A stretch of DNA of 12,489 nt from CAIJXV01 sp964497135 (GCA_964497135.1 CAZCDO010000120.1:1-12489); one strand, 5' to 3'; positions 5,702 to 12,489 are shown, counted from the first letter of the stretch. The notes: generated from the sequence alone by a model not told the origin. Made by a program: numbers and translations.

Positions 5702-6149
5702 ATTTCCGGGCGGGGGTTGATGGCGCGCGGTCCAGGCGCATCCGGGCGAGCGATTCCAGGAACGTTCGACAAGAGAGCGTATACGCACCAGCGGCTTCCA
5801 CGGTATGTCGTTCCGCCAAATCAGAACTGACCACTGCAATTTGTTCCGAATTTTCCGATTCCATTACGAGCCGCTCGATCAGGGAATCAGCGGTCAGATG
5901 CGCGGGCGAAAAAAGAATTTCCACGCCGGCGGGAGCGGGGGTTCGGTCAAACCGCAGGGGGGGCGTTTGACCCGGCCGGCGTCCGTCGAAAACGATCGTG
6001 ATGCGCTCGGCTAGGGATCCCACCCAGGGTTCGAATAGACGGACCAATGCGGCGCGGGCGCTGTCGAAATCGCGCCGGACGGTATCCTGCAACTCCGGGA
6101 TCTGGTGCAGGATATTATTCCCATCGATGATGAGCCAGGCGAAATGCAT
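5658..6149 (-). CDS. YacP/Rae1-like NYN-domain endoribonuclease
   Basis: This 163-residue protein shows the NYN/PIN-like nuclease pattern of the YacP family, whose Bacillus member Rae1 cuts mRNA on the ribosome. Putative metal-binding acids lie in IIDGNNILH (D9), VFDGRRPGQ (D55), TADSLIERLV (D88) and VVSSDLAERH (D110). The TADS-x-IE and SSD-x2-E blocks are typical of YacP. It is close to the usual 160-175 residues. The gene begins 17 bp after the ceramidase-like gene ends; only a weak GGG lies before its start, so translational coupling is likely. Its last 44 bp overlap the end of the glycosylase gene in antisense and encode a proline-rich tail (FPPPSVSE). Nuclease activity is inferred from the family. 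Confidence 0.82.
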   Translation of the reverse strand: MHFAWLIIDGNNILHQIPELQDTVRRDFDSARAALVRLFEPWVGSLAERITIVFDGRRPGQTPPLRFDRTPAPAGVEILFSPAHLTADSLIERLVMESENSEQIAVVSSDLAERHTVEAAGAYTLSCRTFLESLARMRLDRAPSTPARKSTLGDYFPPPSVSE

Positions 6150-6166
6150 GCCAGCACCCGGGAGAT

Positions 6167-7699
6167 TTACGGTGACGAAGGAAGGGTCTTCAAAAGCCGG
6201 ACGGTTGCCTCGACCAACTCCTGCCCGCCTTGTGGCGAAACGATATTACAATACCGGCTCGCGCTGTATCCCTTGCCCCAGGCTCCGCGTTCGGTGGCGA
6301 GATAGGTTCCGCCGTCCGGGCCGGGCACGCCCGTCAATTGGACGATAAAGGTTTGGATGAAGGGGCTGCGCGCCTGGATGCGGTGCATGAAATCCTGGTA
6401 CAACTCGAACCGGTTTGATGCAAAGGCGATATCTCCAATCCGAATGACATGCAGTTCCATCGGGAGTTTGGGCTCGGATTTTTGCTCCTCGTAACGGGTG
6501 ACGATCCGCTGGCAGCGGTTCCGGCTGGAAATAAGCACGGAATCGTGCATCAGCCGTTCATGGGGTGTTCCGTCCGTCTTAAAAGGGGTCTTGAGGAGGG
6601 GATCCAATTGCTGGCGTTCAAATTCATATTCCTCGTCGGTAATCCGCCGTTTGTCGAGGTGGATGGTGTCGACCAGATGGGTGAGCGGCAGGGCGGTTTG
6701 AATATCCGTTTGGGCCCAGGACAAAACTTCGGTAAAAGCCGTGGCAATGCGCTCGGCGATATCCTTGCGGGCGTTCCATTCGCTGATGGGTTCCGGATCG
6801 GTTCCGTATTTGAGTTTGAAGCGGCGGTCCTGCGCTGTCTTGTAGTGCAGGATGCGGGGCGCAACATCGCCGCCGGCCGCTCCTTGGGCCAGTAGAAAAA
6901 TATTGCCATGGGCCTGCCGGATGGCCGTCCGGACTTCGTTCCAGAAGGAGGCGGATAAGCGCCATTCGCCCTCTGAATTCTGCGAGGGGCAGGGGACGTT
7001 GACAATGGCGCCGGTCAATTTTCCGGCGGCGTCGAAGGTGTAGAGGAGATTGATGATGGGGTCGGCGCCGGCCTCGTAATGGCTGAACTGGTCGTCATTC
7101 GTTTCGCCATACATGCGGGCATGCCCGTTGACGCCATGGGTTGAATTGTTGATGGCACCGGGGCGTTGGGAGACGTCATCAAAATAGACGACTCGGCGGC
7201 TGTGGGCGACGGTCGCATAACCGTAGCCGTAGGCGACCCCGCCCGAAGTGCGAGTGGCGAAAGCCTGTTGGATGGCATCGGCGGCCTGGTCGATAAAAAA
7301 CGCGCGATACTCATCATCCGAGGCGATTTCGATGCCCTCATGGGGAACCTGATCAGTGGACGGGGAGGCCGACCCGATTTTTTTCATATCGAGACCTTCG
7401 CCGTAGGTGCTGGGGGCTGAGTGGGTATGGGTCGCATTCATCACGATTTTGGCGACCGGAATGGCTGGATTAAGCCGGGCCACTTTTTCACGGATCCGGT
7501 CCAGCAGGTAATTGCGGATCACCACGATGTCGGCGGACACAAAAATGGCGAGATCCTGGCCGTTATCGATAACCAGGGCCGTGAGGGTGATGGGGTCGAA
7601 GACTCCTTTTGAAACCCGCATATGAAATTGGCCCGGGATGGTGACCGGTTTGTCGGTGGATACATCCCGCGAGGCCCAGCCGATTTTGAGTTCGTTCAT
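6167..7699 (-). CDS. Neutral/alkaline ceramidase-like protein (N-terminal domain family)
   Basis: This 510-residue protein resembles the N-terminal metal-hydrolase domain of neutral ceramidases. KIGWASRDVSTDKPVTIPGQ near the start, DPITLTALVIDNG (35-47) and FVSADIVVIRN (53-63) are typical, and MNATHTHSAP (87-96) gives the His pair H91/H93 that corresponds to the zinc-binding THTHSGP of the family. AQGAAGGDVAPR (271-282) matches the second conserved block. No signal peptide is visible from the ATG at 7699, so it may be cytoplasmic, unlike classical secreted ceramidases. The substrate in bacteria with such proteins is mostly unknown, and a ceramide substrate should not be assumed. The ATG at 7699 is chosen because GGGA lies 10 nt before it and the Pfam-like start follows at once; the open frame reaches 7846 but would overlap the upstream gene by 134 bp. 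It lies 13 bp after that gene. Confidence 0.8.
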   Translation of the reverse strand: MNELKIGWASRDVSTDKPVTIPGQFHMRVSKGVFDPITLTALVIDNGQDLAIFVSADIVVIRNYLLDRIREKVARLNPAIPVAKIVMNATHTHSAPSTYGEGLDMKKIGSASPSTDQVPHEGIEIASDDEYRAFFIDQAADAIQQAFATRTSGGVAYGYGYATVAHSRRVVYFDDVSQRPGAINNSTHGVNGHARMYGETNDDQFSHYEAGADPIINLLYTFDAAGKLTGAIVNVPCPSQNSEGEWRLSASFWNEVRTAIRQAHGNIFLLAQGAAGGDVAPRILHYKTAQDRRFKLKYGTDPEPISEWNARKDIAERIATAFTEVLSWAQTDIQTALPLTHLVDTIHLDKRRITDEEYEFERQQLDPLLKTPFKTDGTPHERLMHDSVLISSRNRCQRIVTRYEEQKSEPKLPMELHVIRIGDIAFASNRFELYQDFMHRIQARSPFIQTFIVQLTGVPGPDGGTYLATERGAWGKGYSASRYCNIVSPQGGQELVEATVRLLKTLPSSP

Positions 7700-7712
7700 G
7701 ATTCGATTTTCC

Positions 7713-8429
7713 CTATCGTATTTTTTTAAGGGCTCCATCATTGACGATGTTTCCTTCTTTGACAATGTTTCCCCCATCTTCACCCAGGCGGGGACCCTGT
7801 TTGGTCGTGACTCGTTGGCCGCCTGGTTTTGTGCTATTGGCGGCATTGGGATCTTGTTTGCGACCGGGATCCAAGCCCATTTCCAGCGACATTTTGACGT
7901 CCTTGATTTCGGTCTGAAGACGATCCAGCCATTCGGCCTCGAGTTCGGCCTTATCCTCGAGGGCGAATTGTTTGGTATCGGAAAGGCCTTTCAGGGCGCG
8001 CTCTTTTTCGGTTTCCAGTCGTTCCTGACGAAGCGTTTCGCGTTCCTCAAGACCGGCCTTTCGTTGCTCCGCTGCTTCGGCGGTTGGCAATTTGGCGTAG
8101 AACTGGAAGACTTTCGGCATCGGACGTTTCAATGGGAATGGGGGGATCTTGGGCTTGGGGTCGGTGGGGGTGGCCTTGCTGAACTTCACCCGCCAATCGA
8201 ACTTGAGGTTTTGGTAGGCCACATTCAGTGCGCGGTTCTCGAGGGCGACATCCTTTTTCAGGGAATCGAAATCGACGGCGCTGAGGACCTGAATCGTCAC
8301 CTGTCCCTTCCAATCGGAGACGCCGGCCACGTAGAAATTCGTGTCGGCCATCAACGCCAGATCGCTCTGGGCGCCGGCTGAAAGCAGGCTCAGGACGAAT
8401 AGGCTGAACAAAGCGAAAACTCGTTTCAT
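7713..8429 (-). CDS. Exported coiled-coil protein of unknown function
   Basis: This 238-residue protein starts with a clear signal peptide: MKRVF, a hydrophobic core (ALFSLFVLSLL, 5-15), and a probable signal peptidase I site after SAGA (about residue 20). No lipobox cysteine is present. The mature part begins with an apparently folded segment (about 22-112) that contains NFYVAGVSDWKGQVTIQVL. A highly charged helix follows (about 117-186, EQRKAGLEERETLRQERLET and on), which is likely a coiled coil. The tail (190-238) is polar and has a small internal repeat, NIVKEG/NIVNDG. The longer open frame to 8690 is rejected because the signal peptide starts at the ATG at 8429. There is no Shine-Dalgarno sequence; a promoter-like element sits directly upstream. 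It heads a three-gene cluster with the ceramidase-like and YacP-like genes. Confidence 0.75.
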   Translation of the reverse strand: MKRVFALFSLFVLSLLSAGAQSDLALMADTNFYVAGVSDWKGQVTIQVLSAVDFDSLKKDVALENRALNVAYQNLKFDWRVKFSKATPTDPKPKIPPFPLKRPMPKVFQFYAKLPTAEAAEQRKAGLEERETLRQERLETEKERALKGLSDTKQFALEDKAELEAEWLDRLQTEIKDVKMSLEMGLDPGRKQDPNAANSTKPGGQRVTTKQGPRLGEDGGNIVKEGNIVNDGALKKIR

Positions 8430-8436
8430 ACGGCTT

Positions 8437-8465
8437 ATTCTGTCACATATCCAACCCGGGAACAA
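8437..8465 (-). promoter_or_regulatory. Candidate promoter giving a leaderless transcript
   Basis: On the - strand, TTGTTC (8465-8460) and an extended -10, TGACAGAAT (8445-8437), are spaced by 17 bp. Seven bases separate the -10 hexamer from the ATG at 8429, so transcription would begin at or next to the start codon. The lack of a ribosome site there is consistent with this. Confidence 0.33.
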
Positions 8466-8495
8466 GCCACACCGTACAAGAAAATGGGTGAAGTT

Positions 8496-8512
8496 CGGCG
8501 CGTTTAGCGCCG
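8496..8512 (-). terminator. GC hairpin after the ABC transporter operon, possible terminator
   Basis: CGGCGC and GCGCCG pair perfectly around the loop TAAAC (- strand). The hairpin lies 21 bp after the last ATPase stop. The following - strand sequence is AACTTCACCC and only then TTTTCTTGT, so the T-rich run is displaced from the stem. It would mark the border between this operon and the next transcription unit. Confidence 0.33.
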
Positions 8513-8533
8513 TAATCCTCTGGTTCTGCCTCT

Positions 8534-9547
8534 TTATTTCGCCTTTCCCAAGGCGGAACCGAAATTCTCCAACTCGTTTTGCCGGTGACAGGCGGTGCGA
8601 TGGGTGGGGGCGCCGGGGGCGGGAAGGAGTTGCGGGGGGGCAGTCCGACACCGGGCGATGGCATACGGACAGCGGGGATGAAAGGGACACCCGTCCGGGG
8701 CCCGGGTGGGTGAGGGGACTTCGCCGGGTTGAAATTTTCCGGTTTTGCGCGGTCGGCCGGGTTCCAACACGGAATCGCGCAAGAGTTGGGTATACGGATG
8801 ACGCGGGTGTTTCAACACCGCTACCGCGGCGCCGACCTCGACGATTTTTCCCAGGTACATCACCGCCACCCGGTGGGCGATGTAACGAACCACGCTCAGG
8901 TCGTGCGAGATAAACAGATAGGCCAGTCCGTACCGGGTTCGCAGATCGATCAACAGATTCAAAATCTGGGCGCGGATCGAGACGTCCAGGGCGCTGACCG
9001 CTTCGTCGCAGACCACCAGCTTGGGCCGCAGGGCCAGGGCACGTGCGATGCTGATCCGTTGCCGCTGGCCGCCCGAAAATTCATGCGGAAACCGGTACAA
9101 GGCGTCGGCGTTCAAGCCGACCTCCGCCAACAGGCGCAAAGCCTCTGTTTCACGGTCGCGGGCGGAAATCCGGCGGTGGGCACGCAAGCCTTCGGTGATG
9201 ATTTCCTGGACCGTCAATCGGGGATTGAGCGAGTGGTTGGGGTTTTGGAAAATCATCTGCAAATGGGGGCGTTGGGCGCGGAGTGCCGCCCCCTCAAGTC
9301 CGACCCAGGACTGCCCTTGAAAGTGGATATCGCCGCCCCGTGGTTTTTCGAGACCCACGATGGCGCGGCCGAGCGTGGTTTTGCCACAGCCCGATTCGCC
9401 GACCAGGCCGAGCGTTTCGCCAGGGTGGATATCGAGCGTGACCCCATCCACCGCCCGGATCCAGCCTGCGGTCCGGCTGAACACGCCGCGTTTGACCGGG
9501 AACCAGATTTGGAGATCGTTGATTTCGAGCAGGGGTTGGGGATTCAT
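8534..9547 (-). CDS. Peptide ABC transporter ATPase, OppF/YejF C-terminal-half type
   Basis: This 337-residue nucleotide-binding subunit would energise the peptide importer encoded by the genes upstream. Visible motifs are Walker A GESGCGKTT (50-58), Q-loop Q101 in MIFQNPNHSLNPR, signature FSGGQRQR (157-164), Walker B LVVCDE (177-182) followed by SALD, and the switch histidine H215 in LFISHD. The C-terminal oligopeptide-transporter domain has HPYTQLL (250-256) and a Cys-rich block with C287, C293, C300 and C320 (CPFHPRCPYAIARC). The start WFPVKRGVFSR before AVDGVTL closely resembles the second ATPase half of E. coli YejF. Its ATG overlaps the stop of the previous ATPase gene as ATGA, so translation is likely coupled. 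It is the last gene of the operon. Which peptides are carried cannot be read from it. Confidence 0.92.
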   Translation of the reverse strand: MNPQPLLEINDLQIWFPVKRGVFSRTAGWIRAVDGVTLDIHPGETLGLVGESGCGKTTLGRAIVGLEKPRGGDIHFQGQSWVGLEGAALRAQRPHLQMIFQNPNHSLNPRLTVQEIITEGLRAHRRISARDRETEALRLLAEVGLNADALYRFPHEFSGGQRQRISIARALALRPKLVVCDEAVSALDVSIRAQILNLLIDLRTRYGLAYLFISHDLSVVRYIAHRVAVMYLGKIVEVGAAVAVLKHPRHPYTQLLRDSVLEPGRPRKTGKFQPGEVPSPTRAPDGCPFHPRCPYAIARCRTAPPQLLPAPGAPTHRTACHRQNELENFGSALGKAK

Positions 9548-10668
9548 GGTCCGTCCTTGACGTCAACGGTCGGGACTGAGCTCGACCCTCCAGAATTCGC
9601 AAAAGGTGGAGGAGACGGCTCCCTCGGAGAGGTCGCCCTACCTGAAGAAATATCTTCTCGAATGGAAGGACGGCCTCCGTGTTGTCCCTCAGGGTCGGCG
9701 AGGAAACAGGCGACAAGGCCGCCGTCGGGCTTGGGATAATCGGGAGGGTAGGCGTGCTGACACCGGTCGAAGGCGAAAGGACAGCGGTCGCGAAACCGAC
9801 AGCCGGTGGGATAGTCCAGGGGAGAATGCGCCTGGCCGGGAATGACCTCAAGGCGCTCCGCGGGGTTGGCGAGCGAGGGAATCGACTTCATCAGGGCCTG
9901 AGTATAGGGATGGGCCGGTCGCGCGAACAGATCGGCGACGCGTCCGGTCTCGACGATGCGCGAGGCGTACATGACGGCGACACGGTCGCACATTTCCCAG
10001 ATGGCGCCCAAGTCATGGGTGATCAGGATCAGGGCTGTGCGTTCCGTTTTAAGGGTTTTCATGAGGCTGAAAATCTGGGCCTGGATGGTGACGTCGAGGG
10101 CGGTGGTGGGTTCGTCGGCGATGATGAGGGCGGGTTCAAGAAAAAGGGCCATGACGATCATGATGCGCTGAAGCATGCCGCCGGACAACTGGTGCGGATA
10201 GGCGTAGAGCCGTTCGGCGGGATCGCCGATGCCGACCCGCTCCAGCCAGTCGCGAGCGAGTCGCAAGGCGTCGGGCCGGGAGATCGACTGGTGGAATTGA
10301 AGGGTTTCGACCAACTGGTCGCCGATGCGATGGAGGGGCGAAAAGGCCTGTTGGGGTTCCTGAAAGATCAGGCTGATGTCGCGGCCCCGCACCGACCGGA
10401 GTTCCGCCGCAGGCAGGCGCAGGAGATCGCGGCCGCGAAAGAGGACGGACCCGCTTTCGATTCGTCCGGGGGGTTGGGGAATCAGGCGGAGCAAACTCAA
10501 TGCGGTCACCGATTTGCCGCACCCCGATTCGCCGACGAGGCCCAGGCTTTCGCCTTCGGCCAGATCCAACGAGATGCCATCGACGGCGCGCAGATAGCCG
10601 TCATCGACGGTGAAGCCGACCCGCAGGTCGCGGATTTCCAACAGTTTTTTGGGGGGAATAGGGGACAT
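9544..10668 (-). CDS. Peptide ABC transporter ATPase, OppD/YejF N-terminal-half type
   Basis: This 374-residue ATPase is the first of two separate subunits that together match the two halves of YejF. It has Walker A GESGCGKSV (46-54), Q103 in IFQEPQQAFSPLH, signature LSGGMLQR (161-168), Walker B LIIADEPTTALD (181-192), H218 in LITHDL, and the oligopeptide C-terminal domain with HPYTQALM (253-260) and C290, C296, C303 and C321. The conserved part ends near residue 325. Residues about 327-374 are a low-complexity tail (SSGRATSPREPS and so on) encoded by a string of REP-like hairpins. The frame is open from a TTG at 10683, but the ATG at 10668 is chosen: it is 5 bp after the permease stop and preceded by GGGA at 9-nt spacing. 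Confidence 0.92.
   Translation of the reverse strand: MSPIPPKKLLEIRDLRVGFTVDDGYLRAVDGISLDLAEGESLGLVGESGCGKSVTALSLLRLIPQPPGRIESGSVLFRGRDLLRLPAAELRSVRGRDISLIFQEPQQAFSPLHRIGDQLVETLQFHQSISRPDALRLARDWLERVGIGDPAERLYAYPHQLSGGMLQRIMIVMALFLEPALIIADEPTTALDVTIQAQIFSLMKTLKTERTALILITHDLGAIWEMCDRVAVMYASRIVETGRVADLFARPAHPYTQALMKSIPSLANPAERLEVIPGQAHSPLDYPTGCRFRDRCPFAFDRCQHAYPPDYPKPDGGLVACFLADPEGQHGGRPSIREDISSGRATSPREPSPPPFANSGGSSSVPTVDVKDGP
9568..9687. repeat. Cluster of REP-like hairpins inside the 3' end of the ATPase gene
   Basis: Four stem-loops follow one another. On the + strand, GGTCG (9568-9572) pairs with CGACC (9583-9587). CCTCCA (9587-9592) pairs with TGGAGG (9607-9612). GGC-TC-CCTC (9617-9625) pairs with GAGG-TC-GCC (9629-9637), with two internal mismatches. 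GGAC (9668-9671) pairs with GTCC (9684-9687), with G-T pairs inside. On the - strand the third hairpin is headed by GGTAGGGC (9642-9635), which is the same GTAGGGC head as in the repeats at 4593 and 4663. The cluster encodes the tail of the ATPase after its conserved domain. Confidence 0.6.
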
Positions 10669-10673
10669 GTTTG

Positions 10674-12275
10674 TTATTCCCAACGGGAGGGGCGGTGGGG
10701 ATCATAGGCCTGGCGCACGCCCTCGCCGATGAAAATGCCGAGCAACATGACGATGAACAAGGCGAGGGAGGGGTAGAGGATCAACCACCAGGCCCAGCGA
10801 AACTGTTGGGCCTGCTGGAGCATTTCGCCCCAGCTGGGGGTGGGCGGCGGCAGGCCGAACCCGAGATAATCCAGGGCCGCCAGCGACCCGATGGCGCCGA
10901 CGAGGGAGAAGGGGAAAAACGTAATCACCGGTACCAGGGCATTGGGCAGAATGTGGCGGAACATGATCACGCGATCTTTCAACCCCATGACCCGTGCGGC
11001 ATCCACAAAAGGTTGGTGGCGGAGTCGCAGGAATTCGCCGCGCAAATAGTAGGAAATTCCGATCCAATTAAACAAACCGTAGCAGACGAGGAGCAGGAGG
11101 AAACCCCGCCCATAGACCGCGCCGAGTAAAATCATGATGTAGAGGAAAGGCAAAGCACTCCAGATTTCGATGAAGCGCTGTCCGGCCAGATCGATCCGGC
11201 CGCCGTAATAGCCCTGGATGGCGCCGACGAAAATACCGATGAGCATGGCGGCGGCGGTGAGGATGAGGCCGAAGGAGAGGGAAATCCGGAGTCCATAGAG
11301 CAGACGGGCGAGCACATCGCGACCGGCGTTATCGATTCCCAGCCAGTGGTTGGCGACGGGGGGATACGGCCAGCGGATTTCGGGCTTGAGGAAGGTGACC
11401 CGATAGCGGAGTTGACCGATGGCGATATCGAGAGGATCGGGTGTTCCAGTGCGGCTCTGGCCAGCCGCATCGAACAGGAGGGCGCGGGTGGCGGGGGGAC
11501 ACCCGGCCCAGAGGGGGGGGACGGGGGGGAGGGGATTCAAGGCGTCGTCGAAGCGGACGTCTTCGGGGGCGGCGGTGGCGAGGATTTCCTCGAAGTTGAT
11601 GCGGACGCCGACGGGTGGGGTTGTTCGAGGTTGGAAGGAGGGCAGACTGACGAGCGCCTGAAGTTGGGGATCACGGGCATGGCGGAGCGTTGCTTCCACG
11701 GCTGGAGCGGCCTGGTTCCGCAGACGGGCGGCGATGGCTTCCTTGAAAGGTTCAGGGAGAATCCAATGGTCGGATAGGAGTTGGCCTTCAGGGGGGGGAT
11801 CGGGGGGCGAAAAAAAAGAGTCCGCGCCGAGATTGCGACGGATGATGCCGGCGTCGTCGAGCTGGATGGCCCCGGAGTGGCCCAGGGGGGAGAAACGGAG
11901 ACGGATACCGGGAGGGACGGGGATGGATTCGGTCCGGATGATTTCGTCGGGGCCATACGGGATGGGCGCGAAAATCATGCGATTGGCGGGATTGGCCTGG
12001 AAGGCGGGATCGGCGGCGATGCGTTTATAATCCGGACGGGTCATGCGACCGTTGCCGGTGAACCGGTCTTCTGGATAAAAACGAAAAATGGGAAAAACCC
12101 AGCGGTCGTTATAGCGGACGGCCAGGGGATCGCGATGGCAGATCAATTCCGCGCCCAGGCTGATGAGGAAGAGCGTGACGAGAGCGATCAGGGAGAACCA
12201 GGCGCGCCGCAGGGCGCGGAATCGCGCCCAGCGTTTGCGGGCGATTGGATTGAGTTGGAAGAGACGTGGGCTCAC
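10674..12275 (-). CDS. yejE: Peptide ABC transporter permease, YejE-like, with a large extra external segment
   Basis: This 533-residue inner-membrane permease matches E. coli YejE (341 residues) at both ends. The start NPIARKRWARFRALRRAW, TM1 (about 26-46), the sequence AELICHRDPLAVRY and then a periplasmic region are as in YejE. From NHWLGIDNAGRDVLARLLYG (309-328) come the transport helices (about 332-352, 372-390, 391-411, 444-475, 493-518). The EAA loop DAARVMGLKDR...HILPN (425-445) contacts the ATPases, and GEGVRQAYDP closes the protein. Residues about 113-305 have no counterpart in the short YejE: they are proline-rich, soluble and lie outside the membrane. The start is GTG, overlapping the upstream stop by 4 bp (GTGA); ribosome binding there is weak, so coupling is likely. 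Two G-rich tracts occur in the part encoding the insert, but the frame stays open through them. Confidence 0.9.
   Translation of the reverse strand: MSPRLFQLNPIARKRWARFRALRRAWFSLIALVTLFLISLGAELICHRDPLAVRYNDRWVFPIFRFYPEDRFTGNGRMTRPDYKRIAADPAFQANPANRMIFAPIPYGPDEIIRTESIPVPPGIRLRFSPLGHSGAIQLDDAGIIRRNLGADSFFSPPDPPPEGQLLSDHWILPEPFKEAIAARLRNQAAPAVEATLRHARDPQLQALVSLPSFQPRTTPPVGVRINFEEILATAAPEDVRFDDALNPLPPVPPLWAGCPPATRALLFDAAGQSRTGTPDPLDIAIGQLRYRVTFLKPEIRWPYPPVANHWLGIDNAGRDVLARLLYGLRISLSFGLILTAAAMLIGIFVGAIQGYYGGRIDLAGQRFIEIWSALPFLYIMILLGAVYGRGFLLLLVCYGLFNWIGISYYLRGEFLRLRHQPFVDAARVMGLKDRVIMFRHILPNALVPVITFFPFSLVGAIGSLAALDYLGFGLPPPTPSWGEMLQQAQQFRWAWWLILYPSLALFIVMLLGIFIGEGVRQAYDPHRPSRWE
11493..11534 (+). 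other. Run of four G-tracts, G-quadruplex candidate
   Basis: Runs of 6 G (11493-11498), 8 G (11513-11520), 7 G (11523-11529) and 4 G (11531-11534) lie within 42 bases of the + strand, the template strand of the permease gene. They encode the PLPPVPP part of the permease insert. A second pair of runs (8 G at 11791-11798, 6 G at 11802-11807) is followed by 8 A. This fits the known pattern for quadruplex-forming DNA, but codon demand for proline explains part of it. Confidence 0.5.
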
Positions 12276-12489
12276 GGGTTTTTCGCCTGGAAATCGAGAC
12301 GCGGATCGATCAGCACGTAACAGAGGTCGGAGAGCACATTCCCCAGCAGGCTGAGGAGCGAGGTGAGGGCGACGATGCCCATGAAGACGGCATAATCGCG
12401 GCCGACAATGGCTTCGAGACTCAGGCGGCCCATGCCGGGGATTTCGAAGACCTGCTCGATGATGACCGAGCCGGAGAACATGACCGTGA
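12272..12489 (-). CDS. yejB: Peptide ABC transporter permease, YejB-like, 3' end only
   Basis: Only the last 71 codons or so are in the window; the gene runs off the right edge, with the frame still open at 12489. The visible part, VMFSGSVIIEQVFEIPGMG, then RDYAVFMGIVALTSLLSLL, then LSDLCYVLIDPRLDF, is the standard end of a Dpp/Opp/Yej B-type permease: the loop before the last membrane helix, the helix, and the short DPR tail. Identification as YejB rather than OppB rests mainly on the YejE-like gene that follows it with a 4-bp overlap. The internal ATG at 12479-12481 is not a start, because conserved sequence continues upstream of it. The periplasmic binding protein would be expected further right. 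Confidence 0.85.
   Translation of the reverse strand, partial: TVMFSGSVIIEQVFEIPGMGRLSLEAIVGRDYAVFMGIVALTSLLSLLGNVLSDLCYVLIDPRLDFQAKNP

Noticed and set aside
7700..7846. Longer start for the ceramidase-like protein
   Set aside because: It would overlap the upstream gene by 134 bp, adds polar sequence unlike the family, and the ATG at 7699 has a ribosome-like site.
8430..8690. Longer start for the exported protein
   Set aside because: The extension would bury the signal peptide, overlaps the ATPase gene on the same strand, and is another frame of its Cys-rich end.
10669..10683. TTG start for the first ATPase
   Set aside because: It would overlap the permease gene by 10 bp; the ATG at 10668 is better placed behind GGGA.
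9679..10707. Long + strand open frames opposite the two ATPase genes (also 8729-9739)
   Set aside because: They mirror the conserved ATPases on the other strand, contain no recognisable motifs, and are expected in GC-rich DNA.
12272..12481. Small membrane protein starting at the internal ATG near 12481
   Set aside because: The frame stays open to the window edge, and the sequence on both sides of this ATG matches the end of a B-type permease.

Overview
The window is a GC-rich bacterial chromosome segment (roughly 58-60% GC by eye), densely coding and without tRNA, rRNA, CRISPR or transposase genes. Several things point, weakly, to the PVC/Lentisphaerota-Kiritimatiellota-Verrucomicrobiota side of the tree or a neighbouring phylum such as Hydrogenedentota: a Yej-type peptide ABC transporter with an enlarged permease, a neutral-ceramidase-like enzyme, an ECF sigma/zinc-finger pair, and GTAG-headed REP-like hairpin repeats. 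The assignment is an inference; no marker gene here settles it.

Left part, + strand (1-3670). A repeat-rich leader with a long imperfect inverted repeat precedes an ECF sigma factor (144-728). Twelve bases later lies a probable anti-sigma partner (741-1250) that joins a zf-HC2 zinc finger to an excisionase-type helix-turn-helix and has no membrane segment. After a 213-bp gap with a hairpin and a plausible promoter comes the most unusual gene of the window: a GspE/PilB-type secretion ATPase whose N-terminus is a GspF cytoplasmic domain (1464-2999). An unrecognised 181-residue protein follows (3125-3670).

Middle part (3687-8429). A - strand NAD-dependent epimerase/SDR gene converges on the hypothetical gene. 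The gap 4428-4810 holds two tandem 70-bp copies of a BIME-like repeat, each a pair of inverted GTAG-headed hairpins, and then a sigma70-like promoter for a family 4 (4Fe-4S) uracil-DNA glycosylase (4811-5701). That gene overlaps tail-to-tail with a - strand cluster of three closely spaced genes: an exported coiled-coil protein, a ceramidase-like protein and a YacP/Rae1-like NYN nuclease.

Right part, - strand (8534-12489). This is a Yej-type (microcin C / oligopeptide) ABC importer operon, read right to left: the 3' end of a YejB-like permease, a YejE-like permease with a roughly 190-residue extra external segment, and two separate ATPases that correspond to the two halves of the single YejF protein of E. 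coli. The genes overlap by 4 bases or are 5 bases apart, so they are probably translationally coupled. The substrate-binding protein is not in the window and would be expected beyond the right edge. The first ATPase carries a C-terminal tail of about 45 residues encoded by a string of REP-like hairpins.

No complete novel defence or mobile system is visible. The best candidates for something undescribed are the GspF-GspE chimera next to the unusual sigma/zinc-finger pair, and the REP-like repeat family that occurs both between genes and inside a coding sequence.
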